Positions 54,875-62,804 of a stretch of DNA of 64,000 bases are shown piece by piece. A program made the translations under genes and the position numbers. The notes under the pieces are model-generated. The model saw only the letters and a program-made list of their open reading frames with translations, was not told the origin of the DNA and did not search any database. Source of the stretch: Pseudomonas neustonica (GTDB taxonomy: Bacteria; Pseudomonadota; Gammaproteobacteria; Pseudomonadales; Pseudomonadaceae); NCBI RefSeq assembly GCF_003797945.1, contig NZ_RKKU01000017.1, positions 1 through 64,000 on the forward strand, read 5' to 3'. Within the stretch, counting starts at the first letter, position 1. Every line of letters begins with the position of its first letter.

Positions 54875-55972
54875 CTAACGCTTGTGGCCTGTGTCCAGCT
54901 TGCGCTCCAGATGCATGGAGTAGCGGGACATACCGAAACAGAAAATCCAGAACACCAGAGCGGCGAAGACATAGCCTTCGGTTGCCATCCCCAGCCAGGC
55001 CGGGTCGGTGGTCGCTTGTTTAATGCTATTGAGCAAGTCGAAGAGGCCGATAATGATCACCAGACTGGTGTCTTTAAACAGCGCAATAAAGGTATTGACG
55101 ATACCCGGGATGACCATCTTCAGCGCCTGCGGCAATATCACCAGACCCATCATCCGCCAGTAGCCCAAGCCCATCGCTGCTGCGGCCTCGTACTGCCCCT
55201 TGGGAATGGCCTGCAGACCACCACGTACCACCTCGGCGACGTAAGCAGATTGAAACAGAATGACGCCGATCAACGCGCGCACCAGCTTGTCGAAATTCAT
55301 TCCTTCCGGCAGGAACAACGGTAACATCACCGATGACATGAACAGCACCGTGATCAGCGGGACGCCCCGCCAGAACTCGATGAAGGTCACGCAAATCACG
55401 CGAATGGCCGGCATATCAGAACGACGCCCCAGCGCCAGCATAATACCGAGAGGCAGTGCGCCAGCGATGCCCACTGCGGCGATCACCAGCGTCAGCGTCA
55501 AGCCGCCCCACTGACTGGTAGGCACAAGATCCAGCCCCAGAAAGCCGCCGTGCAGCAGCCAGTAGGCCAGCAGCGGATAAACGACCAGGAAGGCGATGCC
55601 ATAACGGGCTTTACGCGGCATGGCATCAATAAACAAAGGCGCTGCGCCGACAATTGCCAATATCACCGTGAGGTCAACGCGCCAACGCAGCTCAGACGGA
55701 TAGAAGCCGTACATAAACTGGCCAAAGCGCTGCTGAATGAAAACCCAGCAGGCACCCTCGCTGGTGCAGTCGGCTCTGGTAGTACCAACCCAGTCGGCGT
55801 TAATAATGGCCCAATTGATCAACGGCGGTACTATCAGCCACAGCAGATACAAGGCAAAGAGCGTGAGCAGGCTGTTAAACAAGCCGGAGAACAGATTTTC
55901 ACGAAGCCAGGCGAGCACCCCGATCGCCTGTTTGGGCGGCGGCATGTCAGGTTTGAAAGTATGTGTCTGCAT
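54875..55972 (-). CDS. aapM: General L-amino acid ABC transporter permease AapM
   Basis: A 365-residue inner-membrane permease. An N-terminal hydrophobic segment with a long periplasmic loop (TTRADCTSEGACWVFIQQRF, containing two Cys) precedes the HisM-type core with the EAA loop EAAAAMGLGYWRMMGLVILP. AapM is longer than simple HisM permeases, which matches. It pairs with AapQ to form the channel. Confidence 0.92.
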   Translation of the reverse strand: MQTHTFKPDMPPPKQAIGVLAWLRENLFSGLFNSLLTLFALYLLWLIVPPLINWAIINADWVGTTRADCTSEGACWVFIQQRFGQFMYGFYPSELRWRVDLTVILAIVGAAPLFIDAMPRKARYGIAFLVVYPLLAYWLLHGGFLGLDLVPTSQWGGLTLTLVIAAVGIAGALPLGIMLALGRRSDMPAIRVICVTFIEFWRGVPLITVLFMSSVMLPLFLPEGMNFDKLVRALIGVILFQSAYVAEVVRGGLQAIPKGQYEAAAAMGLGYWRMMGLVILPQALKMVIPGIVNTFIALFKDTSLVIIIGLFDLLNSIKQATTDPAWLGMATEGYVFAALVFWIFCFGMSRYSMHLERKLDTGHKR

Positions 55973-55981
55973 AGCGGCTCC

Positions 55982-57166
55982 TCAGCGCTCAATCAGCGCT
56001 ATGCGCCCGTTGTACCAGTTCATAAACAGCGAGATGCTGATGCTGATCGCCAGGTAAACACTCATGGTAATCGCGATGACTTCGATAGCCTGCCCCGTCT
56101 GGTTAAGCACGGTACCGGCGAACAGCGACACCATATCGGGATAACCGATGCCGGCAGCCAGCGACGAGTTCTTTGCCAGGTTCAGGTATTGACTGGTCAA
56201 CGGCGGAATGATGACCCGCAAGGCCTGCGGAATGATCACCAAACGCAGCGTTTTACCCGCCGGCAACCCCAGTGAGTGGGCCGCCTCTGTCTGGCCATGA
56301 CTTACGGACTGGATGCCCGCACGCACGATTTCAGCAATAAAGGCAGCGGTATAGATACTCAGCGCGAGCGTTAACGCGATCAGCTCGGGGATCAGCACCC
56401 AACCACCGGCAAAGTTGAAGCCCGATAGCTCCGGTACCGTCCAGACCAGCGGATTACCGGCTATCAGGACGGCGGCGCCCGGAATTACCAGCAATAACGC
56501 CAGAACCGAGACCAGCACAGGGAAAGGTTGCCCGGTCGTCTCACGACGCTTGCGCGCCCAGCGCCCCAAGAACACTGACGCCACAACAGCCAGCAGCAAC
56601 GCGGCAAAGAACAGCCCAAAAGTCTCGGATAGCCCTGGCGAAGGCATGTACAGACCACGGCTGTTGAGATAGAAACTATCGAGTACACCCAGGCTTTGCC
56701 GCGGCCCGGGCAAGGAGAGCATAACCGCGAAGTACCAGAACAAAATCTGCAGTAGCGGCGGAATATTGCGGAAGGTTTCGATATAGAGCGTCGCTAGCTG
56801 GCGAACTAGCCAGTTGGGCGACAAGCGCGCCACGCCAAGCAGAAAACCGATGATGGTCGCCAGTACGATACCAATCACCGAGACCAGCAGCGTATTGAGC
56901 AGGCCCACAAAAAACACGCGCCCATAGCTATCGGTCTGAGTGTAATCAATCAGATGCTGAGCTATGCCAAAGCCCGCAGTGTTGTTGAGAAATGCAAACC
57001 CGGAAGTGATACCGCGCTGTTCCAGGTTGGTCTGTGTATTGTCGAATAGATACCAGCCAAGCCCCACCACCGCGGCTATGGCAAGCAGCTGAAAAATCAA
57101 TGCCCGCAGCTTTGGGTCGGTCAGAACCGAGCCTCCGCGTCGCGGCACATTGGCAGTATTTTGCAT
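55982..57166 (-). CDS. aapQ: General L-amino acid ABC transporter permease AapQ
   Basis: About 394 residues from ATG 57166, with GAGAGGC ahead. The longer frame from 57211 lacks this. Eight hydrophobic segments and the EAA loop TEAAHSLGLPAGKTLRLVIIP identify the HisM/AapQ permease group. A periplasmic insert (ITSGFAFLNNTAGFGIAQHL) in the N-terminal half is typical of AapQ. A hairpin lies between it and the upstream aapJ. Confidence 0.92.
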   Translation of the reverse strand: MQNTANVPRRGGSVLTDPKLRALIFQLLAIAAVVGLGWYLFDNTQTNLEQRGITSGFAFLNNTAGFGIAQHLIDYTQTDSYGRVFFVGLLNTLLVSVIGIVLATIIGFLLGVARLSPNWLVRQLATLYIETFRNIPPLLQILFWYFAVMLSLPGPRQSLGVLDSFYLNSRGLYMPSPGLSETFGLFFAALLLAVVASVFLGRWARKRRETTGQPFPVLVSVLALLLVIPGAAVLIAGNPLVWTVPELSGFNFAGGWVLIPELIALTLALSIYTAAFIAEIVRAGIQSVSHGQTEAAHSLGLPAGKTLRLVIIPQALRVIIPPLTSQYLNLAKNSSLAAGIGYPDMVSLFAGTVLNQTGQAIEVIAITMSVYLAISISISLFMNWYNGRIALIER

Positions 57167-57226
57167 ATAAGCCTCTCGCATCCTCGGCTCAAACAGCGAG
57201 CGAAGATCCAACTTGTCAGAACAAAA

Positions 57227-57252
57227 TCAGCCCGATCTTGCGACCGGGCTGA
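57227..57252 (-). terminator. Hairpin between aapJ and aapQ, probable partial terminator
   Basis: On the minus strand TCAGCCCG, a 10-base loop, CGGGCTGA, then TTTTGT. It lies after aapJ and before aapQ. Such hairpins let most transcripts stop after the binding-protein gene, giving more binding protein than permease. The short T tract fits incomplete termination. Confidence 0.6.
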
Positions 57253-57267
57253 CGTGCCGGTTAGGAA

Positions 57268-58296
57268 TCAGCGCACAGGGGGTGCGTACTGAAGCCCACC
57301 TTGGTTCCACAAAGCATTGAGGCCACGTTCGATCTTCAGCTCGCTGCCGGCACCGACATTGCGCTCGAAGCTCTCGCCGTAGTTACCTACCTGTTTAATG
57401 ATGTTCACTGCCCAGTCAGCAGGCAGCTTCAGATCTCTGCCGTACTCGCCTTCCGCACCCAGCAGGCGCGCCACATCAGGCTTACCCGTTGCCTTGGCCA
57501 TCTCGTCAACGTTGCTGGATGTCACACCCAACTCTTCTGCGTTAACCATGGCGAACAGCGACCAGCGCACGATGTTGAACCACTCGTCATCACCCTGACG
57601 TACCACAGGCCCCAATGGCTCCTTGGAAATCACCTCGGGCAAAACCACATACTCCTCTGGAGCAGCCAGCTTGATGCGCTGCGCATACAACTGTGACTGG
57701 TCTGAGGTCAGCACATCGCAACGACCTGACTCGAGTGACTTGGCGCTCTCATCCGAGGTGTCATAAGTGATAGGAGTAAATTGCAGATTATTGGCACGGA
57801 AGTAGTCAGACAAATTCAGCTCGGTGGTAGTACCGGCCTGAATGCAGACGGTAGCCCCATCCAATTGCTTGGCACTGGTCACACCCAGCTTCTTGTTCAC
57901 CAGAAAGCCCTGACCGTCATAATAGTTCACACCGGTAAAGTTCAGACCCAAACCAGCGTCTCGCGAACTGGTCCAGGTTGTGTTGCGCGACAACACGTCT
58001 ACTTCACCTGACTGCAGCGCGGTGAAACGTTCCTTCGCAGTCAACGGGCTATACCTGACTTTGGTCGCATCACCGAACATGGCTGCGGCCACGGCGCGGC
58101 ATACATCAACATCCAACCCCAGATAGTTCCCCTTATCATCGGCATAGGAGAAACCGGGTAAGCCATCACTGATACCGCACTGAACAAACCCTTTCTCTTT
58201 GACAGCATCAAGGGTTGAACCTGCCTGCGCAAAACTGCTTACACCCAATACCGCGGCGGTGGTACATACTGCCAGAGTAGATTTCACCATCTTCAT
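57268..58296 (-). CDS. aapJ: General L-amino acid ABC transporter, periplasmic binding protein
   Basis: A 342-residue binding protein of SBP family 3. The signal peptide covers about residues 1-25 (TAAVLGVSSFAQA). Motifs: GISDGLPGFSYADDKGNYLGL, EVDVLSRNTTWTSSRD and the C-terminal LNALWNQGGLQYAPP. AapJ is longer than HisJ and this one agrees. It is the first gene of the block on the minus strand, with a promoter candidate about 110 bases upstream. Confidence 0.94.
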   Translation of the reverse strand: MKMVKSTLAVCTTAAVLGVSSFAQAGSTLDAVKEKGFVQCGISDGLPGFSYADDKGNYLGLDVDVCRAVAAAMFGDATKVRYSPLTAKERFTALQSGEVDVLSRNTTWTSSRDAGLGLNFTGVNYYDGQGFLVNKKLGVTSAKQLDGATVCIQAGTTTELNLSDYFRANNLQFTPITYDTSDESAKSLESGRCDVLTSDQSQLYAQRIKLAAPEEYVVLPEVISKEPLGPVVRQGDDEWFNIVRWSLFAMVNAEELGVTSSNVDEMAKATGKPDVARLLGAEGEYGRDLKLPADWAVNIIKQVGNYGESFERNVGAGSELKIERGLNALWNQGGLQYAPPVR

Positions 58297-59084
58297 TTGA
58301 ATCTCCAGTTGCTATTGTTTTGTTGGAGTCTCGAGCGCTTCCCTTCATGCTCTTGTGAAGCACTGGGTGAGAGCCTGCGGCCGTTCAGTGGAGCCAGCCT
58401 GCCCATTAACTATAGTGGACACGAGACTGATAGCAATTTGCCTATGATCGAACATAGTGCGTTCGACGTTCCCTTTTGCCTCGCCCATCAGACGAGTCTC
58501 TCCAAAGCGCATCAGCAGCTAAATTCACATAGCTGAATCAAGCGAGGCGCGCTCAGTGCCGATGGAGAATGCAAGCGTCGTACCAGAGCCCGTTCTAGAG
58601 CGCTTGCCAAAAACCGCTCATCCTTGATTTGTCTTAGTGCGACATTTTCTTCCTAAATTCGACACAGAGTGTTCCGCTAAGCGCATCAAATAAGCGCACG
58701 GGTGCTACCAAGAGGAACAAAAAAGCACAGCAAATAACCTGCCTAGGTATTGTGAAAGGTGGAGTGGCTCATCAGAGCAGGCGGAAGAAACTGATAGCGC
58801 AAAGCAAATGCAGACTGAGCTGAACGATTCAAAGTGACGACCAGCCAGCCGCCGCACTGCAAAAGCGCTTGCCTAACAATCGCGCTGGCTGAAAGCACCC
58901 CGCCCGCCACCACCCTCACCCTCCGCCTGAAGAACTTTATTCGTAAGCCTTTAGCAACTTGACTTTGTTTATATGATAGGCGACATTTTAATATTACAAT
59001 CATCATACAAGTCAACAGCGAGTTAACAGGTGGCCTCTTACCGACCCGCCATCACATCAAAACCAATATCAGGAAGCCTGCAAA
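58297..59084. other. 788-base intergenic region between aapJ and the hydrolase-MFS pair
   Basis: The genes on either side point away from each other. I see no gene with a plausible start and family features. The left end holds the aapJ promoter candidate (58409-58436). The right end is A+T rich from about 58950, with TTGACT near 58961 that could be a -35 for the hydrolase gene. A roughly mirrored pair of ATGAT/ATCAT motifs lies at about 58973-59008. The central 450 bases show nothing that I recognise. Confidence 0.45.
58409..58436 (-). promoter_or_regulatory. Candidate sigma-70 promoter of aapJ
   Basis: On the minus strand TTGCTA (complement of 58431-58436), a 16-base spacer, then TATAGT (complement of 58409-58414). 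The expected start is about 105 bases before the aapJ ATG. Matches are good but this is the only evidence. Confidence 0.4.
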
Positions 59085-59918
59085 ATGAATCCACAAACCT
59101 CACCCATCTCGCAGCGCCAAAACTCAGCGGAAAATGCTTTTACGCAAGCCTGTATTGCTTTCAGCAGGCCACGTCGCATTGCCGCCAGTGAGGCAGAGAC
59201 AGCGGCACTGGCAACAGCAACACGCACAACTCACGCGCATGAAGGTGAAGATATCGCCGTCTGGACTTGGGGCGAAGGCCCTCGCGTTCTTTTGGTACAC
59301 GGGTGGGACAGCCGTGGCTCGCACCTGGCGGGCTTCATTCAGCCACTATTGCAAGCCGGCTTCTCCGTTACCCTGTTTGATATGCCAGCACACGGTGATT
59401 CCGCTGGCGAGCATGGCAGCGTAGTGCATTCAAGCCGAGCCCTGCTCTCACTAGCCACTGCCCTAGCCGACGTACAAGCGGTAATTGCGCACTCAATGGG
59501 CTCGGCGGCAGCCCTGATTGCCTTCTGCCAGGGACTGCAGGTACAAGCCAGCGTGCACCTTTGCGGCCCGAGCTCACTGTCCACCATGGTGAAACTGCAG
59601 GCTCGTGGCTATGGCCTGAATCCCCAGCAAAGCCAGGCCTTTCACGCATGGGTAGAGCAATTCATCGGCCAGTCTACTCAGTCAGTAGACCTTGAAAGCC
59701 TGCTTGATGGCCTGCGCCACCCCGCGCTGATCATGCATGATCCTGAGGATAAAGTAGTCCCCTTCGCGGCTTCAATGGCTCTCAATCAGGCCTGGTCAGG
59801 GTCACAGCTGATAGAGACACACGCCTTGGGGCATCGCCGAATACTCACTGACGATGACGTGATCATCGGCACAGTCGCTCATCTTGCGCATAACGTTGCA
59901 ACGGACCAACCAGCATGA
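59085..59918 (+). CDS. Alpha/beta hydrolase
   Basis: A 277-residue cytoplasmic enzyme. The oxyanion region is LLVHGWDSRGSHLAGF and the nucleophile elbow is VIAHSMGSAAAL (A-H-S-M-G). A late Asp is in IMHDPEDKVVPF and the His in THALGHRRIL, giving a full Ser-Asp-His triad. The substrate cannot be named. It shares a four-base overlap with the following Bcr/CflA transporter, so both act in one unit. Confidence 0.88.
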   Translation: MNPQTSPISQRQNSAENAFTQACIAFSRPRRIAASEAETAALATATRTTHAHEGEDIAVWTWGEGPRVLLVHGWDSRGSHLAGFIQPLLQAGFSVTLFDMPAHGDSAGEHGSVVHSSRALLSLATALADVQAVIAHSMGSAAALIAFCQGLQVQASVHLCGPSSLSTMVKLQARGYGLNPQQSQAFHAWVEQFIGQSTQSVDLESLLDGLRHPALIMHDPEDKVVPFAASMALNQAWSGSQLIETHALGHRRILTDDDVIIGTVAHLAHNVATDQPA

Positions 59919-61147
59919 GCGCACCTACACAGCGTCAACCGATTAATGTGTTGAGTAGCCAGGCTGCAGACCAGCCAGGCCTGTCGGTTTTAGTGCTACT
60001 CGCTAGCCTGGCTGCATTGGGTACACTCTCAACCAATATTATCCTGCCATCCTTCCCATCCATGGGCGCTGAGCTCGGTATATCTTCACGCGAGATGGGA
60101 CTGACACTTTCCTATTTCTTTGTCGCCTTTGCCGTCGGGCAACTACTGGTTGGCCCGCTATCAGATCGTTACGGCCGCAAGTGGCTGGTCATTGGTGGCT
60201 TACTGATTTTTTCACTCGGCAGTTTGCTCTGCGCCTATGCGAGCAACCTTGAGACCTTACTTGCCGGGCGCGTGGTTCAGGCGCTGGGAGTCTGCGCGGC
60301 GTCAGTACTGTCTCGCGCCATAGCGCGCGATCTGTTCGAGGGCGAGACTCTGGCGCGTAGCCTGGCCATGATCATGGTAGCAATGGCTGCCGCGCCCGGT
60401 TTTTCACCGCTGCTGGGCAGCGCCTCCGACAGCTATCTAGGTTGGCGAGCAACCTTTGGCATCGTTGGTTTAGTCGGAATACTGGTGGCTATCGGCTACG
60501 CCCGTACCCTTGGTGAAACCCATGCGCCAGAGCGACGCCAGTTAGTTACCGCAGCAGCCATCACCAGCCAGTACCTGCGGCTAATGGCTGACCCCCGCTT
60601 TGCGCGACCAGCACTGGCGGTAAGCCTTATTGTTGGCGGGCTCTATGCCTTTTTTGGCGCGGCACCTGCCGTACTCATGGTCGATATGGGGCTGAGTTCC
60701 GTTGAGCTTGGCTTGTTATTCGCGGGCACTGTTGTCGTGGTCTTCGCTTCCGGTCTGATGGCACCCAGGCTGGCGCACCGGTGGGGAGCAGAGCGCGTAG
60801 CCGTCAGTGGCATTGCGCTGGCACTGTTGGGTGGTACAGCTATTTATCTGGTGCAAGATCAACACAACCTGGTGACCTTCACTCTGGCACTCACGATTTT
60901 TCTCGCCGGCATGGGCGTAGTCAATCCACTGGGTACTGCCCTTACCCTGCAGCCCTTTGGCCAGCAGGCGGGCGCAGCATCGGCCCTACTGGGTTTTCTA
61001 CAGATGAGCTGCGCCGCGCTTGGCACCTGGGCAACCAGCGCGCTTCCCATCACCGCTGCAGCGGCGATGGGCCTGGTATTGACGGTTTTTTCACTGCTGG
61101 CGCTGTTTATATTTGCTGTTGTCCGCAAAAAGACCGGCACCGGCTGA
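59915..61147 (+). CDS. Bcr/CflA-type MFS multidrug efflux transporter
   Basis: A 410-residue inner-membrane drug:H+ antiporter with 12 helices. Motifs: LSTNIILPSFPSMGAELGIS, FAVGQLLVGPLSDRYGRKWL and GRVVQALGVCAASVLSRAI, the last being close to the drug-antiporter motif C region of Bcr/CflA proteins. ATG 59915 overlaps the hydrolase stop (ATGA). Hydrolase plus exporter suggests modifying and removing a toxic ester (inference). Confidence 0.9.
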   Translation: MSAPTQRQPINVLSSQAADQPGLSVLVLLASLAALGTLSTNIILPSFPSMGAELGISSREMGLTLSYFFVAFAVGQLLVGPLSDRYGRKWLVIGGLLIFSLGSLLCAYASNLETLLAGRVVQALGVCAASVLSRAIARDLFEGETLARSLAMIMVAMAAAPGFSPLLGSASDSYLGWRATFGIVGLVGILVAIGYARTLGETHAPERRQLVTAAAITSQYLRLMADPRFARPALAVSLIVGGLYAFFGAAPAVLMVDMGLSSVELGLLFAGTVVVVFASGLMAPRLAHRWGAERVAVSGIALALLGGTAIYLVQDQHNLVTFTLALTIFLAGMGVVNPLGTALTLQPFGQQAGAASALLGFLQMSCAALGTWATSALPITAAAAMGLVLTVFSLLALFIFAVVRKKTGTG

Positions 61148-61209
61148 ACCATCATGACCGCTCAGGCAGCTGAGACCTCAGGTCCCGGCTGCATGAACAG
61201 TGCACAATG

Positions 61210-62268
61210 TCAGCGCAGCCGCTGCGCGGCACTAAGCAGCGCATCTTCTGTAGCACTCCAGCCAAGGCAGCCATCGGTAATGGAAACGCCATAGCGCAGT
61301 TCCGGCGAAAGCGGCTGGCAACCATCAAACAAATGGCTCTCCAACATGATGCCTCGCAGACTATCCTGCCCGGCCAAGCGCTGACCAATGACCGCCTCCA
61401 ATACCGCAGGCTGTTGCAGCGGGTTCTTGCCACTGTTTGCATGGCTGCAATCCACAATCAAGCCTGACTGAATACCCTGGCTGCGCAGCGCCGTCACGGC
61501 CGCCTGCACCGACTCCGGCTGATAATTCGGCCCACCGTGTCCACCACGCAACACCAGGTGCGTATCCGGATTCCCGTTAGCCTGTATAAGCGCTGGATGC
61601 CCATGATCATCCACACCAAAGTACTGATGTGCATGCGCGGCAGAGCGCATCGCATCACACGCAATAGTGAAACCACCATCAGTGCCGTTCTTGAAACCCA
61701 CCGGCAAATCAAGCCCGCTAACCAGTTCGCGGTGAACCTGGGACTCACTGGTACGCGCGCCAATTGCCGCCCAGCTCAGCAGGTCATCCAGATACCCGGC
61801 AGCTAATGGCTGCAACAACTCGGTCGCTACTGGCAAGCCCAGCTCGGTAATGCCAAGCATCAAGCGGCGTGACAGCGCCAAACCTGAAGCCATATCGCCA
61901 CTGCCATCGAGTTGCGGGTCGTACATCAGCCCCTTCCACCCTACGGTGGTGCGCGGCTTCTCAACATAGGCCCGCATTACCAGCAGCATCTGATCGCCAA
62001 CTCGGGATGCCAAATTGGCCAGACGCTCAGCATACTCGAGCGCGGCATCCGGATCGTGTAGCGAGCACGGGCCGGCAATCACCAGCAGCCTGGGGTCATC
62101 GCCCTGCATGATGGCGCGTATGGCTTCACGGCCATATTTTACCGTCGCTAAGGACTGGGCACTGGCTGGCATACGGGCACGTAATTGGGCGGGCGTTGGC
62201 AGAGGTTGAGCAGAGCGCAGGGCAGAGTTGGGCGCAACAGGGGTAAGAGCGGTAACAATGGCATTCAT
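61210..62268 (-). CDS. aroF: Class I 3-deoxy-7-phosphoheptulonate (DAHP) synthase
   Basis: A 352-residue AroF/G/H-type enzyme making DAHP from phosphoenolpyruvate and erythrose-4-phosphate, the first step to Phe, Tyr and Trp. Motifs: VIAGPCSLHDPDAALEYA, RAYVEKPRTTVGWKG, GFKNGTDGG, LRGGHGGPNY and DCSHANSGK; the metal ligands Cys (PCS), His and Glu (LESHLFDG) are in place. A ribosome site AAGGAA lies ahead of ATG 62268. Upstream are two aromatic-rich leader peptides and a terminator. The isozyme type (Tyr-, Phe- or Trp-sensitive) cannot be told, so the symbol is a group name. Confidence 0.93.
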   Translation of the reverse strand: MNAIVTALTPVAPNSALRSAQPLPTPAQLRARMPASAQSLATVKYGREAIRAIMQGDDPRLLVIAGPCSLHDPDAALEYAERLANLASRVGDQMLLVMRAYVEKPRTTVGWKGLMYDPQLDGSGDMASGLALSRRLMLGITELGLPVATELLQPLAAGYLDDLLSWAAIGARTSESQVHRELVSGLDLPVGFKNGTDGGFTIACDAMRSAAHAHQYFGVDDHGHPALIQANGNPDTHLVLRGGHGGPNYQPESVQAAVTALRSQGIQSGLIVDCSHANSGKNPLQQPAVLEAVIGQRLAGQDSLRGIMLESHLFDGCQPLSPELRYGVSITDGCLGWSATEDALLSAAQRLR

Positions 62269-62308
62269 ATATTGGATTCCTTATTCGCGCGGCCAGGCCG
62301 CTGCGATT

Positions 62309-62410
62309 CTATCTGAGCGTTCGATGATCTGATGTTCGCTGCGTCGCAGCTGCATAGCTGAGTGACCAGTAACTGCAGAAAAATCCGTTAAAAGTGCGGT
62401 AGCTATTCAT
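62309..62410 (-). CDS. Second aromatic leader peptide before aroF
   Basis: A 33-codon frame (ATG 62410 to TAG) with a good ribosome site, AGAGGA eight bases ahead. It reads MNSYRTFNGFFCSYWSLSY before a hydrophilic tail: seven aromatic residues (three Tyr, three Phe, one Trp) in the first 19. It lies after the attenuator terminator and 40 bases before the aroF start. Its density of Phe/Tyr/Trp codons is that of an attenuation leader. Bases 62344-62350 can pair with 62300-62306, or a local hairpin (62289-62301) can form near the aroF ribosome site, so translational control is conceivable. Confidence 0.6.
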   Translation of the reverse strand: MNSYRTFNGFFCSYWSLSYAAATQRTSDHRTLR

Positions 62411-62443
62411 CTATAAATCCTCTTGAAAACTGAAAAAGCCAAT

Positions 62444-62477
62444 AAAAAACCCCGATCGGGAAGCCGACCGGGGTTTT
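62444..62477 (-). terminator. Attenuator terminator upstream of aroF
   Basis: On the minus strand AAAA CCCCGGTCGG, loop CTTC, CCGATCGGGG, then six T. It lies 47 bases after the stop of leader peptide 1 and before leader peptide 2, so it can abort transcription ahead of aroF. On the plus strand there is also a T run, but no gene ends there. Confidence 0.9.
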
Positions 62478-62500
62478 ACTGTTTCTCTGGTGGCGACCCG
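62457..62500 (-). promoter_or_regulatory. Predicted anti-terminator competing with the aroF attenuator
   Basis: CGGG (62500-62497) and GCCACC (62494-62489) can pair with CCCG (62460-62457) and GGTCGGC (62469-62463; one bulged C). This would break the terminator stem and its loop. A second competitor exists: the sequence UCGCCA (62496-62491) can pair with UGGCGA (62577-62572), just before the aromatic codons of leader 1. A ribosome stalled on those codons would cover that copy and so favour the anti-terminator. Pairings were found by eye. Confidence 0.55.
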
Positions 62501-62510
62501 TTTATAAAGG

Positions 62511-62532
62511 GCGCCTGTGGGGTATCAGGCGC
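62511..62532 (-). promoter_or_regulatory. Hairpin over the leader-1 stop codon (candidate pause site)
   Basis: GCGCCTG (62532-62526) and CAGGCGC (62517-62511) pair perfectly around an eight-base loop. The 5' arm overlaps the last codons and stop of leader 1. In known attenuators an early hairpin of this kind pauses RNA polymerase so that translation can catch up. Confidence 0.5.
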
Positions 62533-62656
62533 GCCTATGGCTAAACCAATACCCAAAATAAAAGTTTTCCATCGCCATCGCCAACAACGCACGCGACGCC
62601 GCAACGCGAGTAGCGCTGACGATCGAAGCAATGCAGATGGAAGACAGGGATGACAT
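62525..62656 (-). CDS. Aromatic leader peptide 1 (attenuation leader of aroF)
   Basis: A 43-codon frame from ATG 62656 to TGA, with GGAG seven bases before the start. The first 31 residues are bland (Ala, Ser, Val, Ile rich). Residues 32-38 are FYFGYWF, six aromatics in seven codons, followed by SHRRA. A pause-type hairpin, an anti-terminator and a T-tailed terminator follow in order, then aroF. A stalled ribosome on these codons would report shortage of any of Phe, Tyr or Trp. An inner ATG at 62578 would give a 17-residue form but lacks a ribosome site. Confidence 0.78.
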   Translation of the reverse strand: MSSLSSICIASIVSATRVAASRALLAMAMENFYFGYWFSHRRA

Positions 62657-62680
62657 AGAAATCTCCGTTTGATGAGGATA

Positions 62681-62710
62681 AATGTAGTCGATTGAGTACA
62701 GCCTTGGCAA
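62681..62710 (-). promoter_or_regulatory. Candidate promoter of the leader-aroF transcript
   Basis: On the minus strand TTGCCA (complement of 62705-62710), an 18-base spacer, and TACATT (complement of 62681-62686). Transcription would begin about 20 bases before the leader-1 ATG, a position suited to an attenuation leader. Only sequence match supports it. Confidence 0.5.
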
Positions 62711-62804
62711 CCTGACACTCAAAAACACCAATAACAGGGGCAGTTTTTATCGCTCAGCTGCTTAGCCTACTACCCCGCCAGACCACTTCATTGCTCGCCC
62801 GGTA

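Noticed and set aside
55550-56275. A 241-codon plus-strand frame opposite aapM/aapQ
   Set aside because: Antisense to two firmly identified permease genes and rich in Gln/Arg/His, as expected for a mirror frame of membrane protein genes.
62423-62653. A plus-strand frame across the aroF leader region
   Set aside because: It runs through the terminator stem with no motif. The minus-strand leaders explain the region better.
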